From positions 620,001-684,000 of the forward strand of contig NZ_VTOU01000003.1 of NCBI RefSeq assembly GCF_008274695.1: 64,000 nt of DNA. The letters are read 5' to 3'. Positions 8,541 to 18,585 of the stretch are shown in pieces. Position 1 is the stretch's first letter; each line of letters starts with the position of its first letter. The position numbers and the translations under genes were made by a program. The DNA comes from Sphingomonas montanisoli (GTDB taxonomy: Bacteria > Pseudomonadota > Alphaproteobacteria > Sphingomonadales > Sphingomonadaceae). A model generated the notes under the pieces. It was not told the DNA's origin, did not search any database, and worked only from the letters and a program-made list of their open reading frames with translations.

Positions 8541-9796
8541 ATCCCCGCCGCCTTGCGCTCGTCGCGCATCTGCTGGCTCTGTTCCTTGAGGTGCCAGGGC
8601 ATCTCTTCGAACACGTCCTCGAACATCGAATCGAACGGCTGCTTGAGGCCGTCGTGGAGCGTGCCGAGCGCCTCGGATTCGCGCTGCGCCGCCTTGCACA
8701 GTTCGGCGACTTCGCGGTCCATCGCGGCGTGGCGCTCCTCGTCCCAGATGCCGAGCGCGATGACGTGCTGCTTCAGCCGCGCGATCGGATCGCCGAGTGG
8801 CCAGTTGGTGCTTTCCTCGGCCGATCGATATTTGGTCGGGTCGTCCGAAGTCGAATGGCCTTCGGCGCGATAGGTGAAATGTTCGATCAGGGTCGGGCCG
8901 TGATTGCCGCGCGCGCGATCGGCCGCCCATTGGGTCGCCGCATAGACCGCGAGCGCATCGTTACCATCGACGCGCAGCCCGGCGATGCCATAGCCCACCG
9001 CGCGCGCCGCGAAGGTCGTCGCCTCGGCGCCCGCAAAGCCCGAAAAGGACGAGATCGCCCACTGGTTGTTGATCACGTTGAGGATCACCGGCGCGCGATA
9101 GACGGCGGCGAAAGTGAGTGCCGAATGGAAGTCGCCCTCCGCCGTCGATCCCTCGCCACACCAGACCGCTGAGATGCGCGTGTCGCCGCGCGCCGCACTG
9201 GCCATCGCCCAGCCGACCGCCTGCGGATATTGGGTGGCGAGATTGCCCGAGATCGAGAAGAAATTGGCCTGCCGCGCCGAATACATGATCGGCATCTGGC
9301 GGCCCTTCAGCCGATCGCCCTTGTTCGAAAAGACCTGGTTCATCATGTCGACCAGCGGCCATTCGCGCGCGATCAATATGCCCTGCTGGCGATAGCTGGG
9401 GAAACACATGTCGTCATAGTCGAGCGCGTGGGTGGCGGCGATCGAGGTCGCCTCCTCGCCGGTGCACTTCATGTAAAAGCTGGTCTTGCCCTGCCGCTGC
9501 GCGCGATAGAGCCGCTCGTCATAGGCGCGGACCAGTGCCATGTGGCGGAGCATCTTGAGCAGGGTTTCGGGCGCTAAACGCGGATCCCACGGCCCCTGCG
9601 CATTCCCCTGATCGTCGAGGACGCGGACCATCGCATAGCTATGGTCGCGCATCTCGGCGGGGGCGGTGCCGATCTCCGGCCGCGCGACGGCGCCCGCCAC
9701 CGGCATGTCGAAATCGGCGAAGTCGACCGCGTCGCCGGGGCGAAAGCGCGGTTCGGGCACATGGAGCGATAGCGGCGGCAGATTGCGCCCGGTCAT
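8537..9796 (-). CDS. bkdA1: Branched-chain 2-oxoacid dehydrogenase E1 alpha subunit
   Basis: 419 residues. Contains the thiamine-diphosphate binding motif GEGSTAEGDFHSALTFAAVYRAPVI-region (GDG..N-like, with NNQWAISS at its end) and the phosphorylation-loop-like YRAEGHSTSDDPTKYR. It decarboxylates branched 2-oxoacids and reductively acylates the E2 lipoyl group. I chose the ATG at 9796 because an AGAGGA ribosome site lies just upstream; an earlier in-frame ATG at 9814 overlaps that site. It is the first gene of the bkd operon (E1a-E1b-E2), overlapping E1 beta by four bases. A possible promoter lies at 9840-9867. Confidence 0.93.
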   Translation of the reverse strand: MTGRNLPPLSLHVPEPRFRPGDAVDFADFDMPVAGAVARPEIGTAPAEMRDHSYAMVRVLDDQGNAQGPWDPRLAPETLLKMLRHMALVRAYDERLYRAQRQGKTSFYMKCTGEEATSIAATHALDYDDMCFPSYRQQGILIAREWPLVDMMNQVFSNKGDRLKGRQMPIMYSARQANFFSISGNLATQYPQAVGWAMASAARGDTRISAVWCGEGSTAEGDFHSALTFAAVYRAPVILNVINNQWAISSFSGFAGAEATTFAARAVGYGIAGLRVDGNDALAVYAATQWAADRARGNHGPTLIEHFTYRAEGHSTSDDPTKYRSAEESTNWPLGDPIARLKQHVIALGIWDEERHAAMDREVAELCKAAQRESEALGTLHDGLKQPFDSMFEDVFEEMPWHLKEQSQQMRDERKAAGI

Positions 9797-9839
9797 CCAG
9801 CGTTCCTCTCTCATGACGGCTTCAGCCGCCTTTGCGAAA

Positions 9840-9867
9840 GTTATATGCCCCCGATATTAAATTACAA
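9840..9867 (-). promoter_or_regulatory. Possible sigma-70-type promoter of the bkd operon
   Basis: On the minus strand TTGTAA (9862-9867) and TATAAC (9840-9845) are separated by 16 bases in a locally AT-rich patch about 45 bases upstream of the E1 alpha start. Position and spacing fit a housekeeping promoter; no experimental mapping is implied. Confidence 0.4.
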
Positions 9868-9961
9868 AGCGCTGCGAGGGGTCAGGCATCAATTCGCCCG
9901 ATCCTTGCCAACGCCGTGACGCCCGCGAAATATCCGTGCGGAATCGACGTCCCGAGCGAAA

Positions 9962-11395
9962 TCAGTCGCCGATCGGCAGGCAGGCGACGGCCGCCAGCCC
10001 CCCGCCGTCGCGATTCTTGAGCGCAAGGCTGCCCCCATGTTCCTGCGCGATCGCACGCGCGATCGACAAGCCCAGCCCGATGCCGCCAGTGGTCCGGTTG
10101 CGCGAGGGATCGCCGCGCTCGAACGGCTTGAACATCCGCTCGATCGAATCGGGCGGCAGGCCGGGACCGCGATCGGACACGCGCAGTTCGGCCATATGTC
10201 CGACGCGCGCAAGCGTGATTTCGACCGCCCCGCCGTAGTTCACGCCATTGTCGACGAGGTTCTGGAGCATCCGGCGCAACGCCATCGGATCGCCCTGCAC
10301 CGTGATCGGCGCGATCGCCCCGGCCGTCACCGGCCGTTGCTGCTCCGCCTCGGTCGCGGCGATGTCGGCGATCAGCGCGTCGAGCGACACCGGACCCATC
10401 GGCCCCGACCGCCCCGTGTCGCGTACGAAGGAGATGGTCGCCGCGATCATCGCGCGCATCTGTTCGATATCGCCCTGCACCTTCTGCCGCATGTCGTCGG
10501 GTGCGCCTTCGATGCGGAAGGCGATCCGGGCGAGCGGGGTGCGCAGATCGTGCGCGATCGCCCCGATCATGTTGGTGCGTTCGGTCAAATAGGTGCCCAG
10601 CCGGTCCTGCATCCGGTTAAGCGCGTGCGCCGTGGTGCGGATTTCGGCGGGGCCTTCCTCGGCGATCGGTGGCGCCTGCGGGTTGGCGCCCATCCGGTCG
10701 GCGCCCTCGGCGATGCGGCGTATCGGCCGGGCGAGCACGCGCGCGAAAGCCCAGGCGAATGGCGCGAGCACCAGCGCGGAGATCGCGAACAATTGCAGCA
10801 TCTGCCGCTGCCAGCGCGGCAGGAAGGGGCGCGGCGGGGTGCGAACCACGCGCCAGCCGTCGGCGGTGCGTACGCCCGCCACCACCGTGTCGAAGAAGAT
10901 CGGTTCGCCGCGGCGGATCAACACGTTGCGCTCGCGCGCCCACGGCATGTTGCTGCGCTGATCGGCCTCGAAGAACAGGCGTACATCGCCGTCGCCGACG
11001 TCGAGCATCGATGCCAGCCGATCGGTGAAGACGTCGTCGGACACCATGTCCGGATCGGGCTTCGGCTCGTCGGGGATGGTCGCGACACTCAGGGCGCGCT
11101 CGCGAACCGCATTGCCGCGCTCCTGCCGTTGCTGGCGTTCCTGACGGTCCTCGCGCTGGCGCATGATGTCGCGCGGCTCGCCCAGCGGGCCGATCTGCGG
11201 CATCCGCACCGGCCGGCGATCCAGCCGCCGCCCCGCCAGCGTCTCGGCGATGTCGGACAGGCGGTTGAAATCGGGGCGCGGCGGCGGCGAATAGAGAAAC
11301 AGAGCGATCGACACGCCCTGCACCACCGCCACCGCAGCAACCAGCAGCAGCAGGGTCTGCCAGAAGATCGGCAGCCGGGCGATCGCCTTCATCAT
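9962..11395 (-). CDS. EnvZ-type sensor histidine kinase
   Basis: 477 residues. Membrane helices at about 11-34 and 198-220 flank a periplasmic sensor region that contains an unusual Arg/Gln/Glu-rich stretch (residues about 78-100, REDRQERQQRQERG). A HAMP segment (ARPIRRIAEGADRMG) leads to HisKA with phospho-acceptor H282 (AIAHDLRTPL), then HATPase with N box (LQNLVDNGVNYG), DRGPGLP and GIGLGLSIA. It autophosphorylates and passes phosphate to the OmpR-type regulator encoded just upstream, with which it overlaps by four bases. The signal is unknown. The operon context (efflux pump, EF-hand protein) suggests an envelope, metal or toxic-compound signal; that is inference. Confidence 0.92.
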   Translation of the reverse strand: MMKAIARLPIFWQTLLLLVAAVAVVQGVSIALFLYSPPPRPDFNRLSDIAETLAGRRLDRRPVRMPQIGPLGEPRDIMRQREDRQERQQRQERGNAVRERALSVATIPDEPKPDPDMVSDDVFTDRLASMLDVGDGDVRLFFEADQRSNMPWARERNVLIRRGEPIFFDTVVAGVRTADGWRVVRTPPRPFLPRWQRQMLQLFAISALVLAPFAWAFARVLARPIRRIAEGADRMGANPQAPPIAEEGPAEIRTTAHALNRMQDRLGTYLTERTNMIGAIAHDLRTPLARIAFRIEGAPDDMRQKVQGDIEQMRAMIAATISFVRDTGRSGPMGPVSLDALIADIAATEAEQQRPVTAGAIAPITVQGDPMALRRMLQNLVDNGVNYGGAVEITLARVGHMAELRVSDRGPGLPPDSIERMFKPFERGDPSRNRTTGGIGLGLSIARAIAQEHGGSLALKNRDGGGLAAVACLPIGD

Positions 11396-12105
11396 TCGCC
11401 CTCGACCTTCAGGGTGAACATATAACCTTCGTTGCGCACGGTGCGGATCGGATCGTCGGGGCCGAGCTTCTTGCGCAGCCGGCTGATCGTCACGTCGATC
11501 GCGCGATCATAGACGTCGCTGTCGAGCCCCTTGCCCGCTTCGATGATCTGATCGCGGGTCAGCACGCGCTGCGGCCGATCGAGGAAGGCGACGAGGACGC
11601 GGAATTCGGCATCGGTCAGCGGCGCGGGCGCAGTGCCCGCACGGCGCACCTCGCGCTGGACGACGTCGAGCGCCCACGCGCCGAACCGGCGCTGCTGCCC
11701 GCTGCCATTGGCGGCCCCGGCCTCCTCCGCCTTGCGGCGCAGTACCGCACGGATGCGGGCGAGCAGTTCGCGCGGATTGCACGGCTTGGGCAAATAATCG
11801 TCGGCACCGACTTCGAGCCCGATGATCCGATCGGTATCCTCGCCCATCGCGGACAGCATGATGATGGCTGGGCCGCCTGGCTTTCGGATACGACGGAGCA
11901 CCGACAGCCCGTCCTCGCCCGGCATCATCAAGTCGAGCACGATCAGGTCGGGCCGCTTCGCCGCGATCGCCGCATCCATCGCCACCGCATCTTCCGCGCT
12001 TTCGACCGACAGGCCGTTCTGGCGCAGGAAATCGGTGATCAAAGTGCGCAGATCATTGTCGTCGTCGACGACCAGGATGTTGGACTGGGCATTGGGCGGG
12101 TTCAC
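11392..12105 (-). CDS. OmpR-family response regulator
   Basis: 237 residues. N-terminal receiver domain with acidic cluster VVDDDND, phospho-acceptor aspartate in LIVLDLMMPGEDG, and conserved lysine in DYLPKPCNPREL. The C-terminal winged helix (DVYDRAIDVTISRLRKKLG) binds DNA. The GTG at 12105 is taken as the start because AAGGAG lies 9 bases upstream and because it overlaps the EF-hand gene stop as GTGA. It pairs with the kinase encoded immediately downstream. A likely target is its own operon, but I did not recognise a binding site. Confidence 0.92.
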   Translation of the reverse strand: MNPPNAQSNILVVDDDNDLRTLITDFLRQNGLSVESAEDAVAMDAAIAAKRPDLIVLDLMMPGEDGLSVLRRIRKPGGPAIIMLSAMGEDTDRIIGLEVGADDYLPKPCNPRELLARIRAVLRRKAEEAGAANGSGQQRRFGAWALDVVQREVRRAGTAPAPLTDAEFRVLVAFLDRPQRVLTRDQIIEAGKGLDSDVYDRAIDVTISRLRKKLGPDDPIRTVRNEGYMFTLKVEGE

Positions 12106-12818
12106 GGGCTGGGCTCCTTGCGTTTCTGCGGCGCCCTGCCCGACGCCTTCTCCTTGAGCTTTTCGATGCAACGCCGGTTCGCCTCGATCTGCGCGGGGGT
12201 GCGCGGCAGGGTGGCGAGGGTCAGCATCTTGGTGAGATTGGGGTCGAGTTCGCGGAAACGATCGGCCGCCATCCGGCGAAACTCGTCGCGGTCGATCGCG
12301 CGGTTGAGATCGGCATCGGCGCCCGCGACCGGATTGGGGACGTTGACGAAGGCGTAGCGCCCCGCCCCCATCGGCCCGTCATAGCCGCCGTCGCCCTTGG
12401 CGCGCCGTTTCGCCCGCTCACGCGCCTCGCGCACCGCTTCGGCGCTCGGCCGTTCGGCGGGGGGCGCTCCCGCTTGCCGTGCCCGATACAGCTTCACTTC
12501 GGGCGCGACATTCTCCTCATAGTCGCTGATTTCATCGGGCAGCAGCTCGCCATTGTGATCCTTGTCGAGCGTCGCAAAGAAGCGATCGGCGTCGAGGATC
12601 AGCTCGCTCTGGGTCAGCTGCCCGTCATGGTTGCGATCGGCGCCGTCGAACCAGCGCGTCACCGGATCGCCGCCATCGGGCTGGGGGCGGAAGGGTTCGC
12701 CGACGGGCGACATGAACAACTGCGTCGGGATCGGGCCGGGGCAGACGGCAGGATCGGCCTTCTTCGCCACAGCGGCGGTCGAAAGCGCTGCGGCCAGCAA
12801 AGCGAGCGCGATCCTCAT
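12102..12818 (-). CDS. Secreted EF-hand (calmodulin-like) calcium-binding protein
   Basis: 238 residues with an N-terminal signal peptide (MRIALALLAAALSTAAVAKK, cleavage near residue 18). Two canonical EF-hand loops are seen at D61-E72 (DRNHDGQLTQSE) and D85-E96 (DKDHNGELLPDE), plus a plausible third at D168-E179 (DADLNRAIDRDE). Residues 120-145 are Arg/Glu/Ala-rich. It is expected to be periplasmic and to bind calcium. It overlaps the MacB-like permease gene on one side (ATGA) and the response regulator on the other (GTGA), so it is part of the efflux/two-component operon. A role as a calcium-responsive partner of the kinase or pump is inference. Confidence 0.82.
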   Translation of the reverse strand: MRIALALLAAALSTAAVAKKADPAVCPGPIPTQLFMSPVGEPFRPQPDGGDPVTRWFDGADRNHDGQLTQSELILDADRFFATLDKDHNGELLPDEISDYEENVAPEVKLYRARQAGAPPAERPSAEAVREARERAKRRAKGDGGYDGPMGAGRYAFVNVPNPVAGADADLNRAIDRDEFRRMAADRFRELDPNLTKMLTLATLPRTPAQIEANRRCIEKLKEKASGRAPQKRKEPSP

Positions 12819-14023
12819 TCGTGCCGCAGCGCTTCGATGGGGTTGAGCGAGGCCGCACGCTTGGCGGGGAAATAGCCGAAGACCACGCCGATCGCCGCCG
12901 AGAAGAAGAAGGCGAGCAGGTTGATCTGCGGATCGAAGATGAAGGGCACTTTCAGCACCGGCGCGAGCGCCAGCGTCGACAGCAGAGCGAGGACGAGGCC
13001 CATCAGCCCGCCGAGCGACGACAGCACCACGGCTTCGACCAGGAACTGCATCAGCACCTCCTTGCCCACCGCGCCGATCGCGAGGCGGATGCCGATCTCG
13101 CGCGTCCGCTCGGTCACCGACACCAGCATGATGTTCATGATGCCGATCCCGCCGACCAGCAGGCTGACCGCCGCCACAGCGCCCAGCAGCGCGGTCAGGA
13201 TCTGGGTGGTGCCCGACAGGGTGTCCGAAATCTGTTTGGTATCGAAGATGTTGAAGTCATCCTCGGCCTCGGCCGTCAGGTGCCGCCGCTCACGCAGCAA
13301 TTCCTTGAGCGCTGACTGCACCTTCTGGCTGTCATAGGCTTCGTCGACCGAGACCAGGATCGCGCGCACGTCACGATTGCCCGTCATCCGGCGCTGGACC
13401 GCCTTGTACGGCATGATCACGACATCGTCCTGATCATTGCCGAAACCGCCCTGCCCCTTGGCCGCGAGCGTACCGATCACCTCGCAGCTGATATTCTTGA
13501 TGCGGAAGCGCTGGCCCACCGCGTCGACGCCGCGGAACAGCCGGCTGTTGACCGTATTGCCGATCACGCACACCGCCTTGCCCGCCTGCTCCTCGGCTTC
13601 GGAAAAGATGCGCCCCTCGGTGATCGTCCAGGGCTGCGCGATGAAATACTCGCGATTGGTGCCGTTGATCGTCGTCGACCAGTTGGCGGCATTATAGACC
13701 GCCGCCCCGGTCGACTGGACCTGCGGCGCGACCGCAGTCACACCGACGATCTGTTCGCGGATCGCATCAAGATCCTCGATCTTGAAATCGGGCGGCTGCG
13801 GCCCGCCGCCGCCACGCCCGAAGCCCTGGCCGGGCCGGATCTGGAGCACGTTGGCACCCAGGCTGGAGATTTGCGTCTTCACCGCCTGGGTCGCGCCATT
13901 GCCCAGCGTCACCATCGTCACGACCGCCCAGACGCCGATGACGATGCCGAGGATCGTCAGGAAGGATCGCAGCAGGTGCCGCCTGATCTCGCGGATCGCG
14001 AGGAGGAGCGTGGTCGCCCACAT
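12815..14023 (-). CDS. MacB-like ABC transporter permease
   Basis: 402 residues. An N-terminal membrane helix (RSFLTILGIVIGVWAVVTMV, about residues 17-40) is followed by a large periplasmic MacB-PCD domain (about 45-270) and three C-terminal helices in an FtsX domain (LLVGGIGIMNIMLVSVTERTREIGIR motif). In MacB-type systems this subunit works mechanically on the periplasmic adaptor and outer-membrane channel. The ATPase is a separate polypeptide, unlike the fused E. coli MacB. The start at 14023 shares a base with the ATPase gene stop (TGATG). It probably exports macrolide-like compounds, lipopeptides or other amphiphiles; the substrate is not determinable. Confidence 0.9.
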   Translation of the reverse strand: MWATTLLLAIREIRRHLLRSFLTILGIVIGVWAVVTMVTLGNGATQAVKTQISSLGANVLQIRPGQGFGRGGGGPQPPDFKIEDLDAIREQIVGVTAVAPQVQSTGAAVYNAANWSTTINGTNREYFIAQPWTITEGRIFSEAEEQAGKAVCVIGNTVNSRLFRGVDAVGQRFRIKNISCEVIGTLAAKGQGGFGNDQDDVVIMPYKAVQRRMTGNRDVRAILVSVDEAYDSQKVQSALKELLRERRHLTAEAEDDFNIFDTKQISDTLSGTTQILTALLGAVAAVSLLVGGIGIMNIMLVSVTERTREIGIRLAIGAVGKEVLMQFLVEAVVLSSLGGLMGLVLALLSTLALAPVLKVPFIFDPQINLLAFFFSAAIGVVFGYFPAKRAASLNPIEALRHE

Positions 14024-14763
14024 CAGGCAGTCGCTCCTGCGCCTGCGCGATCGCCCGAACCTTGGTCGATCCGTTCGACGAGGCCATCCTTGAAGTGGAT
14101 GATCGTGCGCGCAAACGCCGCCATGTCGGGTTCGTGGGTGACCATCAGGACGGTGATCCCGCTGTTGCGGTTGAGATCGGTCAGCAGCTCCATGATCTCG
14201 ATCGAGCGCGCCGAATCGAGATTGCCGGTCGGCTCGTCCGCCAACAACACGTCGGGATGGGTGACGATCGCGCGCGCGATCGCAACGCGCTGCTGCTGGC
14301 CGCCCGAAAGCTCGGCCGGGGTGTGATCCCACCAGTCGGCGAGACCAACCTTGTCGAGCGCGGCCATGCCGAGTTCGTGCCGCTTGGCCTTGTCCTCGCC
14401 GCGATAGACCAGCGGCAGTTCGACATTTTCCAGCGCGGTGGTGCGCGCGAGCAGGTTGAACCCCTGAAACACGAAGCCGAGATAGCGGCGCCGCAGCAAC
14501 GCGCGTTGATCGCGATCGAGCGTTTCGACGGCGTGCCCCTTGAACCGGAACTGGCCCGAGGTCGGCACATCGAGACAGCCCAATATGTTCATCGTCGTCG
14601 ACTTGCCGGAACCCGACGGGCCCATGACGGCGACGAAATCGCCGCGCGCGATATCCAGATCGACGCCCTTGAGCGCCTGAAAGGCGGTCGCGCCTTCACC
14701 GAAGGTCTTGGTGACGCCGCGAAGCTGGATCAGCGCGTCGGACGCGCCGGGTTCATTGGGCAT
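14023..14763 (-). CDS. MacB/LolD-type ABC transporter ATP-binding protein
   Basis: 246 residues from the preferred start at 14763 (MPNEPGAS). Walker A is GPSGSGKST, the ABC signature is LSGGQQQRVAIARA, Walker B is VLLADEPTGNLD, and the switch histidine is in MVTHEPDM. This is the nucleotide-binding subunit for the permease encoded directly downstream. An earlier in-frame ATG (14817) would add 18 residues overlapping the adaptor gene. The preferred start still overlaps the adaptor gene by 11 bases, consistent with coupled translation. Confidence 0.93.
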   Translation of the reverse strand: MPNEPGASDALIQLRGVTKTFGEGATAFQALKGVDLDIARGDFVAVMGPSGSGKSTTMNILGCLDVPTSGQFRFKGHAVETLDRDQRALLRRRYLGFVFQGFNLLARTTALENVELPLVYRGEDKAKRHELGMAALDKVGLADWWDHTPAELSGGQQQRVAIARAIVTHPDVLLADEPTGNLDSARSIEIMELLTDLNRNSGITVLMVTHEPDMAAFARTIIHFKDGLVERIDQGSGDRAGAGATA

Positions 14764-16147
14764 TGCGCCGCTGCCCGCCGCCGGAGCCCGACCCACCACC
14801 CGACTGGCCGCTCGCATATTGGCCGATGACGACCTGATCGCCTTCTTTCAGCTCGCCACCGACGATCTCGACCAGGCTGCCATTGCTCTCGCCAACCGTC
14901 ACTTCGACCGGCTTCGGCTTGCCGCCCGAACCCACGATATAGACGGTCTGCTTGCTGCCGCGCCCGATCACGGCCTCACGGCCCGCACCACCGCCGCCAC
15001 GCCGCGGGCGCGGCGGGGCGATCACGCTGGTGATGCCCCCACCCTGATTGGCGCTGGCACCATTGCTGGGCGTGAAGCGCAAGGCCGCCGTCGGCAGCAG
15101 CAGCACATTCTTGCGCTCCGACGTGACGATGTCCGCGGTCGCGGTCATGCCCGGACGCAGCACGCCCTGCTTGTTCGCGACGGTGAGCCGCGCCGTATAG
15201 GCGACGACGCCGCTCGTCGTGGCGGCCGTCGTCGAACTGCTCGACGATGACGACGCGCTCGCCGCATTCGCGCCGACATCGACCCGTTCGATCGACGCGG
15301 GAAAGGTACGGCCCGGGAAGGCATCGACCGTGAATGTCGCGCGCTGGCCCTTGGCCACCTGCCCGACATCGGCCTCGTCCACCTTCACCTCGAGCCGCAT
15401 CTGATGGAGATCCTCGGCGATGGTGAACAGCACCGGCGCATTGAACGAGGCGGCGACGGTCTGCCCCGGCTCGATCGATCGCGACAGGACCTGCCCGTTG
15501 ACGGGCGACTTGATCGAGACGCGGCTCAGGTTGAATTCGGCGGTCGACAGTGTGGCCTTGGCCTGTTCGACCGACGCCCTGGCGGTCGCCACGCCCGCCT
15601 CGCCGCGGGCCACATCGGCGCGGGCGGTGTCAAGTTCGGTGCCCGACGGCACCTTGCCGCCCGACAATTTATAGACCTGCTCCATCCGGCGCAAAGTCGC
15701 GCGCGACTGAAGCAACGTCGCCTCTGCCTGCTGCACGCTCGCTTCGGCGGATGCGACGCCCGCGCGACCCTGATTCACGGTATCCTGAAAACGCTGCGGA
15801 TCGATCTTGGCGATCAGCTGCCCCTTCTTCACCCGGTCATTGTTGTCGACATAGACCTCGGTCACCGTGCCTGACTGTTCGGAGCCGACATCGACCTGAT
15901 TGGTCGGCGCGAGATTGCCAGTGGCGGAGACGATGACGGTCAAGTCGCCACGCTCCACCGCGCGGGTCGCATAGGCCGTGTCGTTGCCGCTGCCGGTGAA
16001 CAGCCGCCAAACGATCAGCAGGCCGACGACCGCCGCCAGCCCGATCGCGCCACGCCGGATCCACAGCGCGCGCTCGGACTTGGGCTCGACACCCAGAAAG
16101 GCGTCGAGATCGTCGCTGTGCGGATCGCTGGTCGGTTGGTCCATCAT
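14753..16147 (-). CDS. HlyD/MacA-type periplasmic adaptor (membrane fusion) protein
   Basis: 464 residues. One N-terminal membrane anchor (about 31-50, [19 protein letters not shown]), a biotinyl/lipoyl-like half motif ([22 protein letters not shown]), an alpha-hairpin (about 115-210, Ala/Glu-rich), a second lipoyl half ([20 protein letters not shown]) and beta-barrel domains. A Ser/Thr/Ala run (residues about 295-312) interrupts the barrel. The tail is Gly/Ser-rich. It bridges the inner-membrane ABC pump to the outer-membrane channel encoded just upstream, overlapping that gene by four bases. Confidence 0.93.
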   Translation of the reverse strand: MMDQPTSDPHSDDLDAFLGVEPKSERALWIRRGAIGLAAVVGLLIVWRLFTGSGNDTAYATRAVERGDLTVIVSATGNLAPTNQVDVGSEQSGTVTEVYVDNNDRVKKGQLIAKIDPQRFQDTVNQGRAGVASAEASVQQAEATLLQSRATLRRMEQVYKLSGGKVPSGTELDTARADVARGEAGVATARASVEQAKATLSTAEFNLSRVSIKSPVNGQVLSRSIEPGQTVAASFNAPVLFTIAEDLHQMRLEVKVDEADVGQVAKGQRATFTVDAFPGRTFPASIERVDVGANAASASSSSSSSTTAATTSGVVAYTARLTVANKQGVLRPGMTATADIVTSERKNVLLLPTAALRFTPSNGASANQGGGITSVIAPPRPRRGGGGAGREAVIGRGSKQTVYIVGSGGKPKPVEVTVGESNGSLVEIVGGELKEGDQVVIGQYASGQSGGGSGSGGGQRRNAQ

Positions 16148-17655
16148 GGCCTCGTCTTGGAATTGGTGCCGCCCTCATAGGGGCCGGCCGCAGGCGTCGG
16201 CGCGGATTCCCATCCGCCGCCAAGCGCCTTGTAAAGCTGGATCGTCGCGGTAGCGCGCGCTGCGCGTGCCTGCGCCTCGCTGTCCTGGCTCGACAGCCGG
16301 GTGCGCTGCGCGTCGAGCAGCGCCTGAAAATCGATCAGTCCGGCGCGATATTGATCCTGCGCATAGATCAGCGCGTTCGCCGCCGCCTCCGCCCCGATCG
16401 ATACGTCACGCACGCTGCGCTCGGCCGCCTCGCGCCCCTTGAGCGCATTTTCGACCTCTTCGAGCGCCACGAGCACGGTCGAGCGATAGCTGGCGAGCGC
16501 CGCATCCGCAGAGGCACGCTGCCCCCTGATCGCCGCGCGAATCTGTCCCCCCTGAAAAATCGGCGCGGTGATTCCGGCGAGCAACTGGCCAACGCCGTCG
16601 TCGATGACATTGCCGACCGACGTCGCGGATCCGCTGAACGATCCCGACAGGCGCAGCGCGGGATAAAGCTGCGCGGTCTGCACGCCGATCCGCGCGACTT
16701 GGGCGGCGAGGGTCCGTTCGGCCTGGCGAATGTCGGGGCGCCTCTGCACCACCATCGCCGGGATAGGCGCGCCCACCCCCGGCGCCAGCGGCAGCGAGGC
16801 GGGCGGATCGATCAGCGGCGTGATCGCCCCCGGGGCCTCCCCCAACAAGACCGCGATCCGGTTAACCGCGGTCAGATAGTCATTCTCGATCCCCGGCAGC
16901 GAGGCGGCGGTCTGCGATCGCAATTGCCGCGCCTGTTCGAAATCGAGGCTGCTGACCAGCCCCGCCTGCCGCCGCCAACCGACGATCTGGAGCGTATCGT
17001 CCTGCGCCGCCAGATTGTCGCGCGCGATCCGCAGGCGGATCTGGGCAAGGCGGGCGTTGACGTAATTGAGGCCGACTTCGGACGCGACGCCCGCCTGCGC
17101 AAAGGCCAGGTTCGCCGCCTGCGCCTGCGCATCGGCGCGCGCCGCTTCGACCGATCGGCGGATGCGGCCGAACACATCGGCTTCCCACGCCACGGTCGCG
17201 CTGCCGCGATAGATGGTCGTGTCGCCGCCACGCGACACCGTCTGCCCCGTCGTCGGATCGATGAAGGCCGAACTCTGATTGCCGACCGACCGATTGACAG
17301 ACCCGCTTGCGTCGACCGTCGGCAGCAATTGCCCCTGCGTGCCCCGCAACGTCGCGCGCGCCTGCGCCAGCCGCGCGGCAGCCGAGGCGATATCGAGATT
17401 GGCGGTGAAGGCGCGATCGACCAGCCCGGTCAGTACCGGATCATCGAACTCGCGCCACCATTGAGCAAGATCGAGCGGTTCGGCATCCGCCTCGCTCGGG
17501 TCCGATGCCACGAAGGCGCGCGGCACCTTCAGTTCGGCATTGGCCCTGGGTTTGTAATCGGGTCCGACCGCGCACCCGGCGAGGAGCACCAGGGGCACCA
17601 GCCCCGGCAGCATCGCGCCGATCGCAAGTCTGTTCAGGCCGTGCCGCATCGTCAC
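16144..17655 (-). CDS. TolC-like outer-membrane efflux lipoprotein (NodT/CusC family)
   Basis: 503 residues. A lipoprotein signal with lipobox LLAGC (cysteine near residue 28) begins the mature protein [10 protein letters not shown], the hallmark NodT/OprM start. Two outer-membrane efflux repeats follow (around 80-280 and 290-480), including the typical [14 protein letters not shown] and [10 protein letters not shown] segments. It forms the trimeric outer-membrane tunnel for the adaptor and ABC pump encoded next. It is the first gene of the seven-gene minus-strand operon. The next gene upstream, trpC, is divergent with 138 bases between them, so the operon promoter should lie there. Confidence 0.94.
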   Translation of the reverse strand: MTMRHGLNRLAIGAMLPGLVPLVLLAGCAVGPDYKPRANAELKVPRAFVASDPSEADAEPLDLAQWWREFDDPVLTGLVDRAFTANLDIASAAARLAQARATLRGTQGQLLPTVDASGSVNRSVGNQSSAFIDPTTGQTVSRGGDTTIYRGSATVAWEADVFGRIRRSVEAARADAQAQAANLAFAQAGVASEVGLNYVNARLAQIRLRIARDNLAAQDDTLQIVGWRRQAGLVSSLDFEQARQLRSQTAASLPGIENDYLTAVNRIAVLLGEAPGAITPLIDPPASLPLAPGVGAPIPAMVVQRRPDIRQAERTLAAQVARIGVQTAQLYPALRLSGSFSGSATSVGNVIDDGVGQLLAGITAPIFQGGQIRAAIRGQRASADAALASYRSTVLVALEEVENALKGREAAERSVRDVSIGAEAAANALIYAQDQYRAGLIDFQALLDAQRTRLSSQDSEAQARAARATATIQLYKALGGGWESAPTPAAGPYEGGTNSKTRP

Positions 17656-17793
17656 CGGTCTAGGGGGCTTTCCTGTCAGCAGATTTCACGCATGAAACAT
17701 CTGTTCGCACCTGCACATAGGCCGCGAACCGCCCCGCCCGCAACCGTAACGGGCCTTTCCGCCCCCGCGCGCAGCCGCTATGCGGGCCGGATC

Positions 17794-18585
17794 ATGGCGA
17801 ACAAGCTTATCGAAATCTGCGACACGAAGCGCGATCACGTCACCGCCCGCAAGGCCGCGACCAGCCAGGGCGCGCTCGATGCCGCCGCAAAGGCACAATC
17901 GGCCCCGCGCGGTTTTCGCGCCGCACTCGATCGCAAGGCCGGCATCGGCCACGCGCTGATCGCCGAGATCAAGAGGGCGTCGCCCTCAAAAGGGCTGATT
18001 CGCGCCGATTTCGATCCGCCCGCGCATGCCCGCGCTTACGAAAGCGCCGGTGCAGCCTGCCTGTCGGTGCTGACCGACGTTCCCTATTTTCAGGGGCATG
18101 ACGAATATCTGGTCGCCGCGCGCGAAGCGTGCACGCTGCCCTGCCTGCGCAAAGACTTCATGGTCGACCCGTGGCAGGTGGCCGAGGCGCGCGCACTGGG
18201 CGCGGACGCGATCCTGATCATCGTCGCGGCGCTCGAGGACAGCGCAATGGCCGAGATCGAGGCGGCGGCGATCGAATGGGGCATGGACGTCCTCGTCGAA
18301 GTCCACGACGCCGCCGAACTCGATCGCGCGCTCGCGCTCAAATCGCGACTGATCGGGGTCAACAATCGCGACCTGCGCGACTTCAGCGTCGATTTCGCGC
18401 GCACCTATGAACTGGTCGGCCGCGCCCCCGAAGGCTGCACCTTCGTCGCCGAGAGCGGGCTGGGATCGAAGGCCGATCTCGATGCGATGGCCGAGCATGG
18501 CGTGCGCTGTTTCCTGGTGGGCGAGGCGCTGATGCGCGAGGCCGATGTCGCGGCGGCCACCCGACGCCTGCTCCTCGGGGCATGA
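17794..18585 (+). CDS. trpC: Indole-3-glycerol phosphate synthase
   Basis: 263 residues, TIM barrel. Recognisable active-site segments are [11 protein letters not shown] (catalytic lysine), [24 protein letters not shown] and [12 protein letters not shown]. It converts the carboxyphenylamino-deoxyribulose phosphate intermediate to indole-3-glycerol phosphate in tryptophan synthesis. The start at 17794 fits the conserved N-terminus [16 protein letters not shown]; the frame is open further upstream but without homology. Its stop overlaps moaC (ATGA). Confidence 0.96.
   Translation: MANKLIEICDTKRDHVTARKAATSQGALDAAAKAQSAPRGFRAALDRKAGIGHALIAEIKRASPSKGLIRADFDPPAHARAYESAGAACLSVLTDVPYFQGHDEYLVAAREACTLPCLRKDFMVDPWQVAEARALGADAILIIVAALEDSAMAEIEAAAIEWGMDVLVEVHDAAELDRALALKSRLIGVNNRDLRDFSVDFARTYELVGRAPEGCTFVAESGLGSKADLDAMAEHGVRCFLVGEALMREADVAAATRRLLLGA

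Noticed and set aside
16351-17793. N-terminal extension of the trpC frame over the efflux gene
   Set aside because: No homology in the extension; the TrpC family start is at 17794.
17656-17793. Riboswitch or attenuator upstream of trpC
   Set aside because: No Trp-rich leader peptide or alternating hairpins recognised in the 138-base gap.
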